NCBI GenBank assembly: GCA_910589415.1
Contig: OU342633.1
Location: 13,554,858 to 13,618,857 of the forward strand
Direction of reading: 5' to 3'
Length of the DNA: 64,000 bases
Source: Malachius bipustulatus
Lineage: Eukaryota; Arthropoda; Insecta; Coleoptera; Melyridae
Of this stretch, positions 10,754-21,487 are shown piece by piece. Each line of letters starts with the position of its first letter. Positions within the stretch are counted from its first letter, which is position 1. The notes beneath the pieces are model-generated. The model saw only the letters and a program-made list of their open reading frames with translations. It ran no database searches and was not told where the DNA came from. Position numbers and translations under genes: made by a program.

Positions 10754-12205
10754 ATGATGCCAAATTCAGACGAGGAGGGTGCGACAGCACAAACCACGAC
10801 AAGCGCGTGGATACAGCAGCTCACTAAAGAGCAAGCTATTGAAGAGACCACCAAATTAGGTCTCGACAACACTGGGAAATTAGACGAGCTAAGAGCCCGC
10901 TTGCGAGGACATTTCGCATTAAAGTCAATTATCCAAGGAGCTCAAGGGGCTCGCCCAAAAGAGCAGAGCCAGAAATGCGTAAGCGAAACCGAGCTGTTAA
11001 AACGACAGTTAAGAGAAGTGCAAGAAACCATACAAAAAATGCAGCGTGCAACAGCACATACTGCATCAATGCCACAAAGCAACAGCGACGTGACGCAAGG
11101 ACAGGCAATCATGGGGCCCTCCTACCCACTGGAGTCCATAAACATTATCCAGAAAGGAAATGTATATTTCAGCGGTAGGTCATCTGAAGCTCCTGAATTT
11201 ATAGAACGCCTCGAGGAACTTCGAGCAACGTTCGGCATCCCACAGGAGCACATGCTACAAGCATTAATAATCTGTCTGCGAAACGATGCGCTATTATGGC
11301 ACAGAAACAATTCCCACAAGTGGCACTCGTGGGAAGGTTTCAAAAACATTTTCGCAACGGACTTCTTCCCAGCCAACTATGTCGAAAGGCTCGAAGAAAT
11401 AATAAGAAACCGAAAACAGAAGCACAACGAAGCACCGGGATCATATATTAATGATATCCTTACCCTCATACGCAGGGAAGGAAACCTGAACGAGATCCAG
11501 ACTCTCGAAAGGGTTTATAAAAACATGCTCCCCCAGTATAAAATTTATGTCCGTAGAAGCGATTTTACGACGCTTTCGGGTTTGCAGCAGCTAATGCAAA
11601 ACTTCGAACAAATCCAAAGCGAAATAGCTAAATGTAAAGAAGAACGCTTCCAACGAACCCCAGTCACGGGAAACAATGACAGGGACGACCGCCCAGAGAG
11701 GCCTTATTACGCGCCGTCACATAAGCAGCAGCAACAGGGCAAACGGTACGAAAGTCGCCAAGATAGGCATCGACCTACCGACACAGGCCCCAAGATCGAC
11801 ATTGTGGACACTTATATTAACCTAATAGAGGTAGTGACCAATGTCGGGTGCTGCGAGGAGCAGGCCGAGGTTAAGTACCTCGAAAAACAGTCTCCTCAAG
11901 GGAAACCAAACGTCGCTGACCACGACGAAGGTTACATGACTGGATACGCCTGCAACGACGACGCAGCAGAGCCCGCCACGAGTGCAGCAGGATACAAACC
12001 CGCCTCGACAAAGCGAGCTAGCCCCACAGGCGAATTTCAGGGGAAAATTACGCACGGCGTATATACGAGACGCGAGCAAGCAGACAAGCAACGTCAGGCT
12101 CAGCGCAACAGCAGCTACTACAGTACAGCCGCAAGCGGTGAAGCTTCCAGGGATAACGCGGAATCTACGCAGCGACGATGGAAGTTCAATACCCGTCCGC
12201 AGTAG
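10754..12205 (+). CDS. gag: Gag-like protein, 483 aa, of the gag-only element
   Basis: An intact frame with the first Met 80 bases after the LTR. Residues 22-58 (WIQQLTKEQAIEETTKLGL, then KLDELRARLRGHF) resemble a SAP-type helix-extended-helix motif. A predicted coiled region near residues 75-100 follows. Residues about 135-300 look like a retrotransposon capsid (AEGFIERLEEL-like EFIERLEELRATFGIP; HSWEGFKNIFATDFFP; LERVYKNMLPQYKIYV). The basic, Gln/Arg-rich tail has no CCHC knuckle, so packaging would need other RNA contacts. No stop or frameshift is present, so it could still be made. Function as a capsid protein is inferred. Confidence 0.85.
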   Translation: MMPNSDEEGATAQTTTSAWIQQLTKEQAIEETTKLGLDNTGKLDELRARLRGHFALKSIIQGAQGARPKEQSQKCVSETELLKRQLREVQETIQKMQRATAHTASMPQSNSDVTQGQAIMGPSYPLESINIIQKGNVYFSGRSSEAPEFIERLEELRATFGIPQEHMLQALIICLRNDALLWHRNNSHKWHSWEGFKNIFATDFFPANYVERLEEIIRNRKQKHNEAPGSYINDILTLIRREGNLNEIQTLERVYKNMLPQYKIYVRRSDFTTLSGLQQLMQNFEQIQSEIAKCKEERFQRTPVTGNNDRDDRPERPYYAPSHKQQQQGKRYESRQDRHRPTDTGPKIDIVDTYINLIEVVTNVGCCEEQAEVKYLEKQSPQGKPNVADHDEGYMTGYACNDDAAEPATSAAGYKPASTKRASPTGEFQGKITHGVYTRREQADKQRQAQRNSSYYSTAASGEASRDNAESTQRRWKFNTRPQ

Positions 12206-12387
12206 GATGGATCTCTTAAGATCTCGGATTAGTTTTTAAGCGTTTTTGGAAGGTTCATTATTTTATTATTATTGGTTTGTAAATTATTGATAGTTGTAAG
12301 TTAGCGTTCGTTGTCAATTTTACTTCCGAGGACGGAAGAGAAAAAAATCCTCATGCTTCAGATTTTTTTTTACCGACGTGTGGGGGG

Positions 12388-13761
12388 TGTGACGTTACAG
12401 TAACGTCGCGACGCTGGAAAGCGACGCCAGAATTTAAATAAAATATTATTCCCACGAAAGGCGAGAAGAAATCATGTAGGAATTATTCAAGTAGTAAATT
12501 ATTAAAATCCAAGCAGATAAATCGGCGACAACAAGATAAGGGAGGTTTTTTATATTGGTATCAGTGGTTGTTTACAGAAAGTGCCTCTAGGAAGGAACGG
12601 AAACAACATTTAATTCAGCGAGAAATATTAAAATATTAAATCCAAGCAAATAAATGCGAAGCCGAGGGGAAAACAAGATAAGAAGTTGTTGTTGTTTACG
12701 TCCGGTACCTATATAAAGGGACCGAGATGGAAGGAACGGTAGCAGATGGCAGCTGGCCTTCCTAGAGAACTGATCTAGGATAGCCGGTCCGCCATCTATA
12801 GCTCACCCCCTTACCCAGAGGCCCGAGTACTGATCGGGACTTCTCCTAGAGCGAAGAAGAAGAATTGACTCTTCCAAGCTCACACCTTAACCTACCCCAA
12901 TGCGAAGCCTGGGTACTGACCAGGAGTCAAGTTGGGATATCACGAGAGAGTAGAATTGATACTCTTTCGTCACCCCCTAAAGCTTATCAGTCTCGAACGT
13001 GGACCCAGGTGAAGCGAAGAATTGATTCGCGTCCCTGGTCCAATTACTCTGAGAAAGCGTATAATTCCCCCCCGTGACTTCCTAGCGCGTCGAAGTATTG
13101 ACTCGACGAGTTAGCAGGCACGTAGAAGGTCAACCTTCGGTTGCGAACGAGAATTGACCGTTACGCAAGCGAAGACGAGCCCAGTCACTCATCAAATAAT
13201 GAAATCCATGGTCATTTCAGATAACTAAAATTTTACCCCGAGCTAATCTAATTTATTAATTAAATTATTCATTTAAATAAAAGGGAATTTTTCATAAATT
13301 GAGACCATAATAGATTTCATGTAAATAATATTAATCGAGAGTTTTATTCAGTTCATTTCTCATTCTTTTATCGACGCGATAAAAATAATAGTAAAATCAT
13401 TCCGTTCCCGTCTCATATTGCACCACTAACATTTTATTTTCCAGTTGACTGAACTCCACAGAAAAACTTGTCCTCCTCGACCTACTGGCATAATCTCATC
13501 GTCGAGCGGCGGCCGGGACACTGTTTTTTACCGGGTGCTGGGCCGGGAAGATATACCGGGCGTTCACCCAGCATGCTGAACAAATCGACTAATTATTTTA
13601 CGTTTATCGCAGTTTATGGAAACAATAAATTTACATTATTTTTTTTAATGTCGTGTATCATTTGTGTAAATCCACCCAAATATCCCGTCTGAAGGCATGG
13701 GTTAAGAAATAAATTAACCCAATAATTAAGACGTCCTCTCCAAAAAAGGAGAGACGTCACA
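12388..13761 (+). repeat. 3' LTR of the gag-only element
   Basis: Same length and, by eye, one substitution from the 5' LTR. It is preceded at 12376-12387 by a short purine-rich GTGTGGGGGG that would serve as polypurine tract. 12206-12375, between gag and the tract, holds no frame. Confidence 0.95.
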
Positions 13762-13765
13762 GTCA

Positions 13766-14924
13766 ATCAAAAAAGATAAATATTAGATAAAACGGTCACA
13801 AAGAACAGTTATGACATCAAAAATATAGAAATCTGAAATTAAAATGACACAATGAACACTTACGTCGTTATTCTTCCAAGCTCACGAGCACATTATCTCC
13901 ACAGTTTAGTCGTATTTAGCAATTATGTCATTGTAACACCAAAAGAGTAACATCTCTCTTTAAGTTTCACTCGCAACTGAACCATGTGGCATTGTTGTCC
14001 CAAACGGAATGTTTCTAACCTCAATATTCGAATAACGACATAACTGCCATCTAGCGGTCGATAGTGATTGTACACTTGCGTCGTAGTTTTTCTGTACACT
14101 GGCATTAATTTAAAAACTAATGGCGTTGTTAAGTCAAAATGTCAAAAATTTGCAGTTGCGTCATTGTTTTACCGGAACAGAGATATGTAAAATGCATATC
14201 TGCCATTTCTAGATTCGAATATGCATTCATATTTGCAATCAACTGATATTTTTTACAATACACAATAATAAAACTTGTGAAACAATAAGAATGGTAACAG
14301 AAAATGACACGCAGAATCCTGCTATCAGTATTATTGTTTTTATGAATGTCACTGCAAAGCACATATCACTAGACCTTAAGGCAAAATATCCTCGCGTTAG
14401 CTCATATTTGTGAAAATGCATTTCATTTCTTTTTTTTCTCGTAAATGCTTAAGTTTTCGAAAGAGCTTGTGAAGATAAAAAAGTTTGTAGATTAATTGAG
14501 CTATTCAGCCGTGTTTTTTAAAAGAAAAATTTTAATCTAAAAAAAAATTGTAAGGTAAAATATCTTAGGGCTTGACTATTTCAATCCCTTCTAAGCATAC
14601 TTTAGGGTTGAAAAAAATTCAAAATATGTAGTTTCATTGACAATTAATATTGACCAATTTTCGTGTCTTTAGCTTGATATACAGGGAAAATAAAAAATAA
14701 AAACAATTTTTTTTTTAATCTTCGGAGGGGTGTAACTTTTTCGGGGAGAGTTTTTTCGAAAAATTCTATACCAAATACCCCCCTTAATTTTCATCACAGA
14801 ATCACCCCTTAATTTTTTTCGGTGTTATTTAGATACACCTGTATACACAGTATATCTGAATATCAGATAAATAGTAGTGGTAAGTGATATTTCTCCTAGT
14901 ATTAATTGCTAAATTGATAACGTT
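13766..14924. other. AT-rich non-coding stretch
   Basis: This is the continuation of the pre-insertion flank of the gag-only element. I see short homopolymer runs and a C-rich phrase repeated loosely near 14730-14820 (ggggtgtaac, acccccctt, caccccttaa). There is no coding or TIR structure I can support. Confidence 0.5.
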
Positions 14925-15778
14925 TCTTCATCTCATTACAGGTACACTTTTCACATGTTTACAAATGAAATCCCTTTGTCTCTCATAAGACCCAGTTTGC
15001 CAGTAGCAGTGAAATATGGTTTTCTTATAATCTTTGCTTAATTTATCATTACACTTTAGCTTACAGTTAGAACAATCAATGGTTTTGACTTGCCTTTCTC
15101 TGACGAGTGCAGCCTGAGTGTTTATATTATATTCTTTACCAAGGTGTTTTGCAGTTTTAGCCTTTTCTTTTCCACGCTTTTGAGTTATTTTTACGTTTAC
15201 GTGTTATTTTTTTTCTTCATCTTTGCCATCTTCTATACTTGGTTCAAAATCAACAGCTTCATAGTCCGAATCATCCAAATTTTCATTGTCACCTTGTATT
15301 GAATTGCCCAAATTGTCATCTTGTAAACTACTATTAAGTGATTTTTGTATGTCTTCTTGCATAATTTCATCTTCATCATTTAACTGGAAGGGTAATCCAG
15401 GATCATTCAATTCCTGTATTGTTTCACTAGCTTTATTATTGTGATATTCTCTACCTCGCAGGCAGTACCTTCACTAATTAATGTGCAACTATTTTCTTGG
15501 TTTAAATCCTGGTTTAATATCACATACTCTTGAATATCGAAGCATTTTTTCGTAGTGTCACTATAATCTTTACCATCTTTAATTAATTCATTTTCTATTA
15601 CAATATTTCCTTGTATATCAATATTCTCTTTATCAGTTTCATAAAAGTTCTCATACAATATCAAAGGCTGCAGGTCGTTATGGCTTGTCTCACTAACCTC
15701 TTCGTAATTTTTAGTAGATAGTAGATAATTTCGATCAATACAAATGAATTGAATTCCTGCATTTGAATTAGAGTCCAA
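14925..15778 (-). pseudogene. Unnamed transposase-like family, copy B (N-terminal part)
   Basis: A start at 15778 opens an acidic region. A 46-base GT-AG intron at about 15413-15458 (donor GAG|GTAGAG, acceptor TACAG|GAATTG) joins it in phase to LNDPGLPFQLNDEDE. Two runs of A (near 15208 and 15170) then shift the frame. Beyond them it reads KHLGKEYNINTQAALV, a cysteine motif CSNCKLKC, and FHCYWQTGSYERQRDFICK. These match copies A and D in order. It ends near 14925 before the SHY and PKKDxC blocks. Indels at homopolymers could be decay or sequencing error. Confidence 0.65.
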
Positions 15779-15839
15779 AATATTTTAGAATAATTTTCTT
15801 AAGTAGAACTTGTATTAAAATAAAGCATATTCTTTTTTA

Positions 15840-16247
15840 TCGCCTTATTTTAGAATATTTCAATATGTAATCACATAAATTTACAGTCGTGTTATAGTCC
15901 ATAAATTCTGTGGAATAGTCCCATTTTAGATGTTTTTCAGGTTCGTCTATTTCCTGAAATCTACGAATTTCTTCACAATGGACTTTATAAATGTTCTTTA
16001 AAATTACAAACGAAAACCAACTAAAAATTTCACTTAGCGTGAAATAATCTCTTAAATCTTGAAAAGCATCCCCAAAATTTTGACATAATTTACAAGTGTA
16101 TACAAACTGCGGTAGTTTGACTTCGTCGATATCTATATTTTTGTCGATAGAGGAACATCTGAAACAAAATTTCTCATGCCTGAAAACTTTGATAGATGAT
16201 CTACTGTTGATAACATGTAAATATAGAAAATTACGTACACTCCAATG
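15840..16247 (-). CDS. Unrecognised open frame with two CxxC pairs
   Basis: About 135 codons are open without a clear start (it would need an upstream exon). Residues include FCFRCSSIDKN and VYTCKLCQNFG, two CxxC pairs spaced 30 residues, then an aromatic-rich helix-like region and YNTTVNLCDYILKY before a stop. It lies on the same strand 60 bases upstream of copy B. It could be a separate gene fragment or a zinc-binding exon. I do not recognise it and assign no function. Confidence 0.35.
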
Positions 16248-16559
16248 TTGTCATTTTGTTGAGGATAATCAGTTATTGTTACTGAAACGTCCCACTTTCT
16301 TATATTAAGTATACAGTCTTTGTGTATGCGATCTCTGGTAGTAAGGAAACGCTTTTTTTTCTTAAAAATGTCATCAATGTGTAATGCATATGTTTTGCTA
16401 GCATTCAGAATGCTTATTTTTTATTCCTCAAGTCTAAAACCACTAAATTCCAGTGTAGGGAAGGGCGAGGCACATTCGGACAGAAATTTTCAGTTTGCCA
16501 TTTGGTCATCTAAATTTTATGTATAAAAAACAAAACCTGGTTGTACAGTGAGACATATA

Positions 16560-17152
16560 CAGGGTGTTTATTTTCAAAGCGGGCCATAGGGGATTAGCAT
16601 TTCGAAAGTGGTTTCTGGGATTCCTGCTCGCCGTTTAAACTGACACAAATGGTTTTGGTATCAAAATGAAGCTAAAATTATTGCGCATAACGCTTGACAT
16701 TAGAAATTAATTTAATTTCACGTTGTTTTCTAAAATTCTTCAGTAAAAATTCAAGTAATTGTTAATTTTTAATCACAAAATAGCATGCCTTGCCTAAACA
16801 ATAATGACGTTTCTACGTTTCGACAATCCAATAATAAAAATTTATAAGTCAGTAGGTAATAATAAAGTCTGGTTCTATTATTGGATTGTCAAAACGTAGA
16901 AACGTCATTTATGTTTAGGCAAGGCCTGCTATTTTGTGATTAAACATTAACAATTACTTGAACTTCTACTGAAGAATTTTAGAAAACAACGTAAATTAAA
17001 TTAATTTCTGATGTCAAGCGTTATGCGCAAAAATTTTAGCTTCATTTTGATACCAAAACCATTTCTTTCAGTTTAAACGGCGAGCAGGAATCCTCAAAAA
17101 CTACTTTCGCAATGCTAATCCCCTATGGCCCGCTTTGAAAATCAACACCCTG
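16560..17152. mobile_element. Palindromic MITE, CAGGGTGTT ends, TA target
   Basis: 593 bp, ends CAGGGTGTT and AACACCCTG, flanked by TA. Arms of about 275 bp are near-complements across a roughly 40-bp centre, so the strand could fold into one long hairpin. No coding. It is inserted in the pogo element. Confidence 0.85.
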
Positions 17153-17437
17153 TATAATAAGATTATTGTGTTATAAAATAAAATAATTACCTCTCTCAGT
17201 TTTTCATAAAAAAATAATTTATCAGAAAAATGCATTTGTCTGAATCTGCCCCACCAGTGGGGCAGTTTTGGACAATGCTGGGGTACATCCGTACAGCAAT
17301 ATGGTACATTCGGACACCGAAATATTTTCACAAGGGCAAATAATTTGATAATTTGGTCACAATATCCTGCCTACTTACAGTGGACGAGTCGTCCGTATCA
17401 GGGAAAGTGAAACCATTGTTTTTCTTCCGCAAAAATT

Positions 17438-18210
17438 TTATAAAATACTCGATATGTGGTCTTGTACTTCCATTATTTGACCAACATAGTGATGGATGAT
17501 TTTTTTTTTAGGAAACTGTACCAAAACATAGTCCCCTTCATTAAGAGGATCGTCGTTCAACAGATTCAGTAATTCTTCACTATTATCACTTTGAAAGTCT
17601 AGATCTAAATCACTGTCACTTCCAAATTCTTTCGTAGACAATTCTATTTCTGAGTCTGAAGATGATACGTCCATTTATGACCTTTGGGTATTTTAGTTTT
17701 CTCTTTTTTCTTTGACTTTGTTTTGCCATTCGGGTTTCCTGTGTGACAAATCTGGATGCCTTTCCATAAAGTTTCTTATCCACTCTTTGCAAGCTTTCTT
17801 GTTAATATTCCATGAATCGGGAAATTTCAGTTTCAGTTCAGCAGCAAACTGATAAGCCAAGGATCTGCATCCAAGAAAAGTAAGCCCATACTGTATATTG
17901 GATGAGGTCTTCAAATAAAATAATCAACCAATAAATTTTCTTGATGCTTCGCGAAAACTTGCCGGCAACCATATTTAGAAAAGCGCTTTCTGTTTTCTTC
18001 ATGGCAATTTTCAGTTCCATAATCATCTGCGAATGCACCACGAAGTTTTTTCTTTACCCTATCAGAAAGAGTCAATTTTTTTATCCCAAATTCCATGGCA
18101 GCCAACCGTAAAGATAATTTATTTTTTATGACTTCTTTCACTGCCCTGTCAAACCGCTCTTCATCAATGAAGGCTCTCTCAGTTTTTTTTTTTACATAAT
18201 TGCGCACCAT
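17438..18210 (-). pseudogene. Pogo-like transposase relic: HTH domains plus C-terminal tail
   Basis: It starts at 18210 (MVRNYVKKKTERAF). A pipsqueak-type helix-turn-helix follows (AVKEVIKNKLSLRLAAMEFGI, residues 22-50). After a frameshift near 17930 a CENP-B-type HTH region reads YGLTFLGCRSLAYQFAAEL, then INKKACKEWIRNFMERHPDLS. It stops near 17693. A separate frame (17674-17438) gives an acidic stretch and EGDYVLVQFPKKKIIHHYVG, which resembles the C-terminal tail of insect pogo-like proteins. The DDD/E nuclease domain expected in between is absent, so this is an internal-deletion derivative. Confidence 0.75.
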
Positions 18211-18719
18211 CTGAAATCAAAGTTTCAAATTTTATAACCCTTGAGTATGCCTTTTTTTAAAAGCGAGGCACATTCGGACACGGATGGGGTAGTTTAGAAC
18301 AGTCCGAATCTGCCCCACCATGTTTAGTCTGAATGTGCCCCACTGTGCGCTGTTCTATTAAACACCGATTTAAAAATTTTATGTTAGGTATTTTGATAGT
18401 TTCTGATACAACAAACTATTGCCAATGTATGTAATTTGTGACAACTATCGACTGAATTACAAAAATCTGTACAGTAAAGGTGAGGAATTCTTAAGAATAT
18501 AAAATAAAAATACTTACTTTTGAGCTTCGAAACAGTTTTTTTTTAGAAAAACACAGAAACAGCCAAAGACACGACACCTGTCTGATTCACACCAATGATT
18601 GGTACTGCCGTCTAGATGTTTCTTACCTAAACACAGATTTTTATTTGTACTTTAAGGCGGTAAATTTGAAGTGTCCGAATCTGCCCCTCGTGCGAATGTG
18701 CCCCGCCCTACCCTACCCC

Positions 18720-19082
18720 CCGATCATTCTATGGCATCAAGATATAATTCATTTCATCTAATGACCATCTAACATATCTAATGATACATTTTCTTAAATC
18801 TGTTGCTTGATCTTAAAACAGTAAATATACTTAGAGTGTGTTTCAGTTTAAATGGAATCATCTCAATAAAGTCCTTTTTTATTTTTTGATGAATTTTAAA
18901 TTTTATTTGCTTTATGTAAAGCTCCCGAAGCTTTCTTAAATCATTAAACAACATTTTAGAAGTAGCAAATAACTAGCCTACTGTGATCAAAAATTAGCGC
19001 TGAAAATTGAAAAAAACATTGTGTTTTTTTCCGGAAAATTTTATTTAAAAAAGTTGTTTGAAATAACTTGAACTAGAAAAGT
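18720..19082. other. AT-rich spacer, nothing seen
   Basis: It follows the pogo right end. No frame, TIR or repeat that I can support. Confidence 0.5.
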
Positions 19083-19454
19083 GTGCCAACATGTGAGAAT
19101 TCTTTTTCTAAAGAGGCTCCGGAAAACGAGGCAGGGCCCTCAACACGATCTCCGCCAACATGTGAGAATTCTTTTTCTGAAGAGGCTCCGGAAAACGAGG
19201 CAGGGCCCTCAACAGCCACTGCGGAAGACGAGGCAGGGCCCTCAACACGATCTCCGCCAACATGTGAGAATTCTTTTTCTGAAGAGGCTCCGGAAAACGA
19301 GGCAGGGCCCTCAACACAATCTCCGTCAACATGTGAGAATTCTTTTTCTGAAGAGGCTCCGGAAAACGAGGCAGGGCCCTCAACACCGCGTCAGCCAATC
19401 GTTGTCCGCGTCAGCAGGTTTCGGTCGAGGTCGCCGCTGGCGCCGGAAGTTTAA
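19083..19454 (+). repeat. Coding minisatellite, 69-bp units
   Basis: Four units of 69 bp begin at about 19085, 19154, 19256 and 19325. A 33-bp partial unit (19223-19255) lies between the second and third. In one plus frame they encode TCENSFSEEAPENEAGPST repeats, ending in a basic RVSRFRSRSPLAPEV. Because 69 is a multiple of 3, other frames on both strands also stay open, so openness alone is weak evidence for a gene. No start context, promoter or homologue is recognised. It lies downstream of the 3' end of G2. Confidence 0.6.
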
Positions 19455-19557
19455 GGAATTTGTAGGAGAATATATACGAAAAAGGAACCTGTCAGGTTCA
19501 ATGCTCAGATACGGAAAAGTGATTGATCATGATAGTCGGAGAAATACGGAGAACGTA

Positions 19558-19755
19558 CCTGTCAAGGTCACTGAAATGGGTCGGAGAATGATCTGTCAAG
19601 ATATATTGAGAATTTGCCTGTCAAGGTCACTGAAATGGGTCGGAGAATAATCTGTCAAGATATACTGAGAATGTGCCTGTCAAGGTCACTGAAATGGGTC
19701 GGAGAATAATCTGTCAAGATATACTGAGAATGTGCCTGTCAAGGTCACTGAGGAG
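19558..19755. repeat. 59-bp tandem repeat, about 3.3 units
   Basis: Units begin CCTGTCAAGGTCACTGAAAT at about 19558, 19617 and 19676, with a partial at 19735; they differ at few positions. 59 is not a multiple of three, so this is non-coding. It lies between the coding minisatellite and the integrase end of G2 and may belong to the G2 3' untranslated region. Confidence 0.8.
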
Positions 19756-19813
19756 ATGTAAAGAAGGAGGCATCAAGGTCGCTGGAGAATACAGTGATTG
19801 GAACTGTTAAGGT

Positions 19814-20221
19814 CTATTGGTGAGAAGTTTTTTGGTCAAACCCTCTCAAAGCGAAGGGTTTCAAGTGTTCAACGCCAATTACGCCCTCATACGGAATCTG
19901 ACTTCTGGCGGAGTGTCGTGACTCCTTGACCCTATATCTGTCGTTTGGAAGTACTTCAGCTATGACAAAGGGCCCCTTATATTTCGGTAAAAGCTTAGTA
20001 CTTTGTCCTTGGGCGGAGAAACCTGACACTTTTGTCAATACTAAGTCGCCAACTTTATACCGACGTGGTGAACATCGTTTGGAGTTAAATCGGACACCCT
20101 GTACTTCTTGATTCTCTTGGAGACGCCTAGCGGCCTCAGCCCGAGCCCGAGTTACGTCAACAACTGGTTCGGTCTCGGTATCAGGGAAGTCATGGTCTGC
20201 ACTTAGGTGCGTACCAAACAT
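19814..20221 (-). pseudogene. pol: G2 integrase C-terminal domain
   Basis: It begins MFGTHLSADHDFP and has the GPY/F-type fold typical of gypsy integrase ends: YKVGDLVLTKVSGFSAQG, then KLLPKYKGPFVIAEVLPND. It continues the integrase of the frame at 20273-21487 after a frameshift near 20270. It stops normally at 19814. Confidence 0.88.
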
Positions 20222-20272
20222 TAATTCTGCAGGTGTAACTTTTGTGGTTGCGTGTCTGGTGCTATTAATACC

Positions 20273-21487
20273 TTATTGAACGGCGATCAGACGGTTGTCC
20301 CATTTGGTCGAAGCCACATCGGCGCCCATAGCAGCCAACGAATCTAATATAGTACGATTGCACCGTTCAACTTGTCCATTGGCTCGTGGAAGACCCGTGG
20401 CGATCACATGCAGTCTTATATTTCTTTTTGCACAGAAATCTTCGAACATTTTGGATGTGAACGGTCGGCCAGCATCAGTAATTATACGACGGGGATTACC
20501 AAATATGGAGAATATTTCCTTCAAGTGTCTGGTGATGTACTTTGTCTTGGTACTAGGTACGGCCCGTAAGAAATTAAATTTGGTGAATCCATCAACTATT
20601 ACCAGTAGGTGATTGTTTCCTTTGTCAGATTTTACGAAGGGACCCAAATGGTCAAAGTGCAAGGTGTGGAAGGGACGTGCAAACTTCGGAATAGAGTGTA
20701 AATATCCAGGCCTCCGGCCCGCGGGAACCTTGTGGTAGAGACAATTTAAACAGGACTGGATATATTTCTGTACAAATCTCTTCATATGCGGAAACCAATA
20801 CTTCTCTTTAATACGGGACAATGTCTTTTCCACTGCGAAATGTCCTACGTCATCATGATTAATCTTCACAATATGCCATCTACCTTTCTTTGGCACGACA
20901 ATTCTTCGCCCATAATCAGTATTTCGGTAAAGGATATTTCCTCGAAGGTCATAGTCATGGAACGTGGCTTTATTGTCGTCCCGGTTGCCTGAAAGCAGAA
21001 TGTCTTTCAGATGTTTAAGAGATCCATCCTTATCTTGAGCCTCCCTCATCCAATCATTCTCAGCTATCAAATTGATATGAAATTCAGTAGTCTCCGTCTC
21101 AGTTCGATCTTGGTCAGACAAATTTGCATTCCGGCTCAATGCATCTACATGCTGGATCTGGAATCCGGAACGGTGTATGATATTAAATGTAAATGATTGC
21201 AGGCTCAGCACCCATCTCGCTATCCTCGGAACGATTGTATGTTTTGCCATTGCATTCTTAACCGAATTACAGTCCGTTATAAGAGTAAATTGCTTCCCAG
21301 CTAAATAATGACGAAACTTCTCTAGCGTCTTAACAACCGCCAACATTTCCAACTCAAAGGAGTGGTAGTTCTTTTCCGCATCGGATGTCTGCCTGCTGAA
21401 ATATGCGACAGGCTGTTCGCCCACTTCGGATTTCTGTGTCAATATACCCGCCAACCCATCTTGACTGGCATTGGTATAAATAAACAA
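20273..21487 (-). pseudogene. pol: G2 RNase H and integrase core
   Basis: RNase H begins FIYTNASQDGLAGIL, where the usual catalytic TDAS reads TNAS, so the first active-site Asp is Asn. The Glu (FELEML) and second Asp (ITDCNSV) remain. Integrase follows with the HHCC module (CLNCLYHK) and a full DDE set: FDHLGPF, IITDAGRPF, and ANGQVERCNRTI. The frame ends early at NRLIAVQ by frameshift. RNase H would be crippled even if the frame were intact. Confidence 0.9.

Larger units (their letters stand above)
9301..13761 (+). mobile_element. Gag-only LTR retrotransposon (TR-GAG-like), very young
   Basis: Two 1,374-bp LTRs at 9301-10674 and 12388-13761 bracket a 1,713-bp interior that contains one gag frame and no pol. 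The element is flanked by a 4-bp duplication GTCA (9297-9300 and 13762-13765). The LTR termini are TGTGACGT and ACGTCACA. Reading the two LTRs side by side I found one difference (T at about 10586, C in the other copy), which implies recent insertion. A primer binding site follows LTR1 and a short G-run precedes LTR2. Lacking protease, reverse transcriptase, RNase H and integrase, it must use enzymes of another element. It lies in the 5' flank of copy A. Confidence 0.95.
16458..18713 (-). mobile_element. Pogo-type DNA transposon, deleted, TA target
   Basis: The ends are GGGAAGGGCGAGGCACATTC on the left and, inverted, GGGTAGGGCGGGGCACATTC on the right. TA flanks both (16456-16457, 18714-18715), as for Tc1/mariner/pogo. 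Variants of GGGGCANATTCGGAC recur inside both ends (about 16470, 17245, 17262, 17315, 18266, 18293, 18320, 18672) and are likely transposase sites. The interior holds a transposase relic without its catalytic core and a later 593-bp palindromic MITE. It needs a partner transposase to move. Confidence 0.8.

Noticed and set aside
19108..19398. Minus-strand and second plus-strand frames over the minisatellite
   Set aside because: Side effect of a 69-bp repeat, which keeps several frames open at once.
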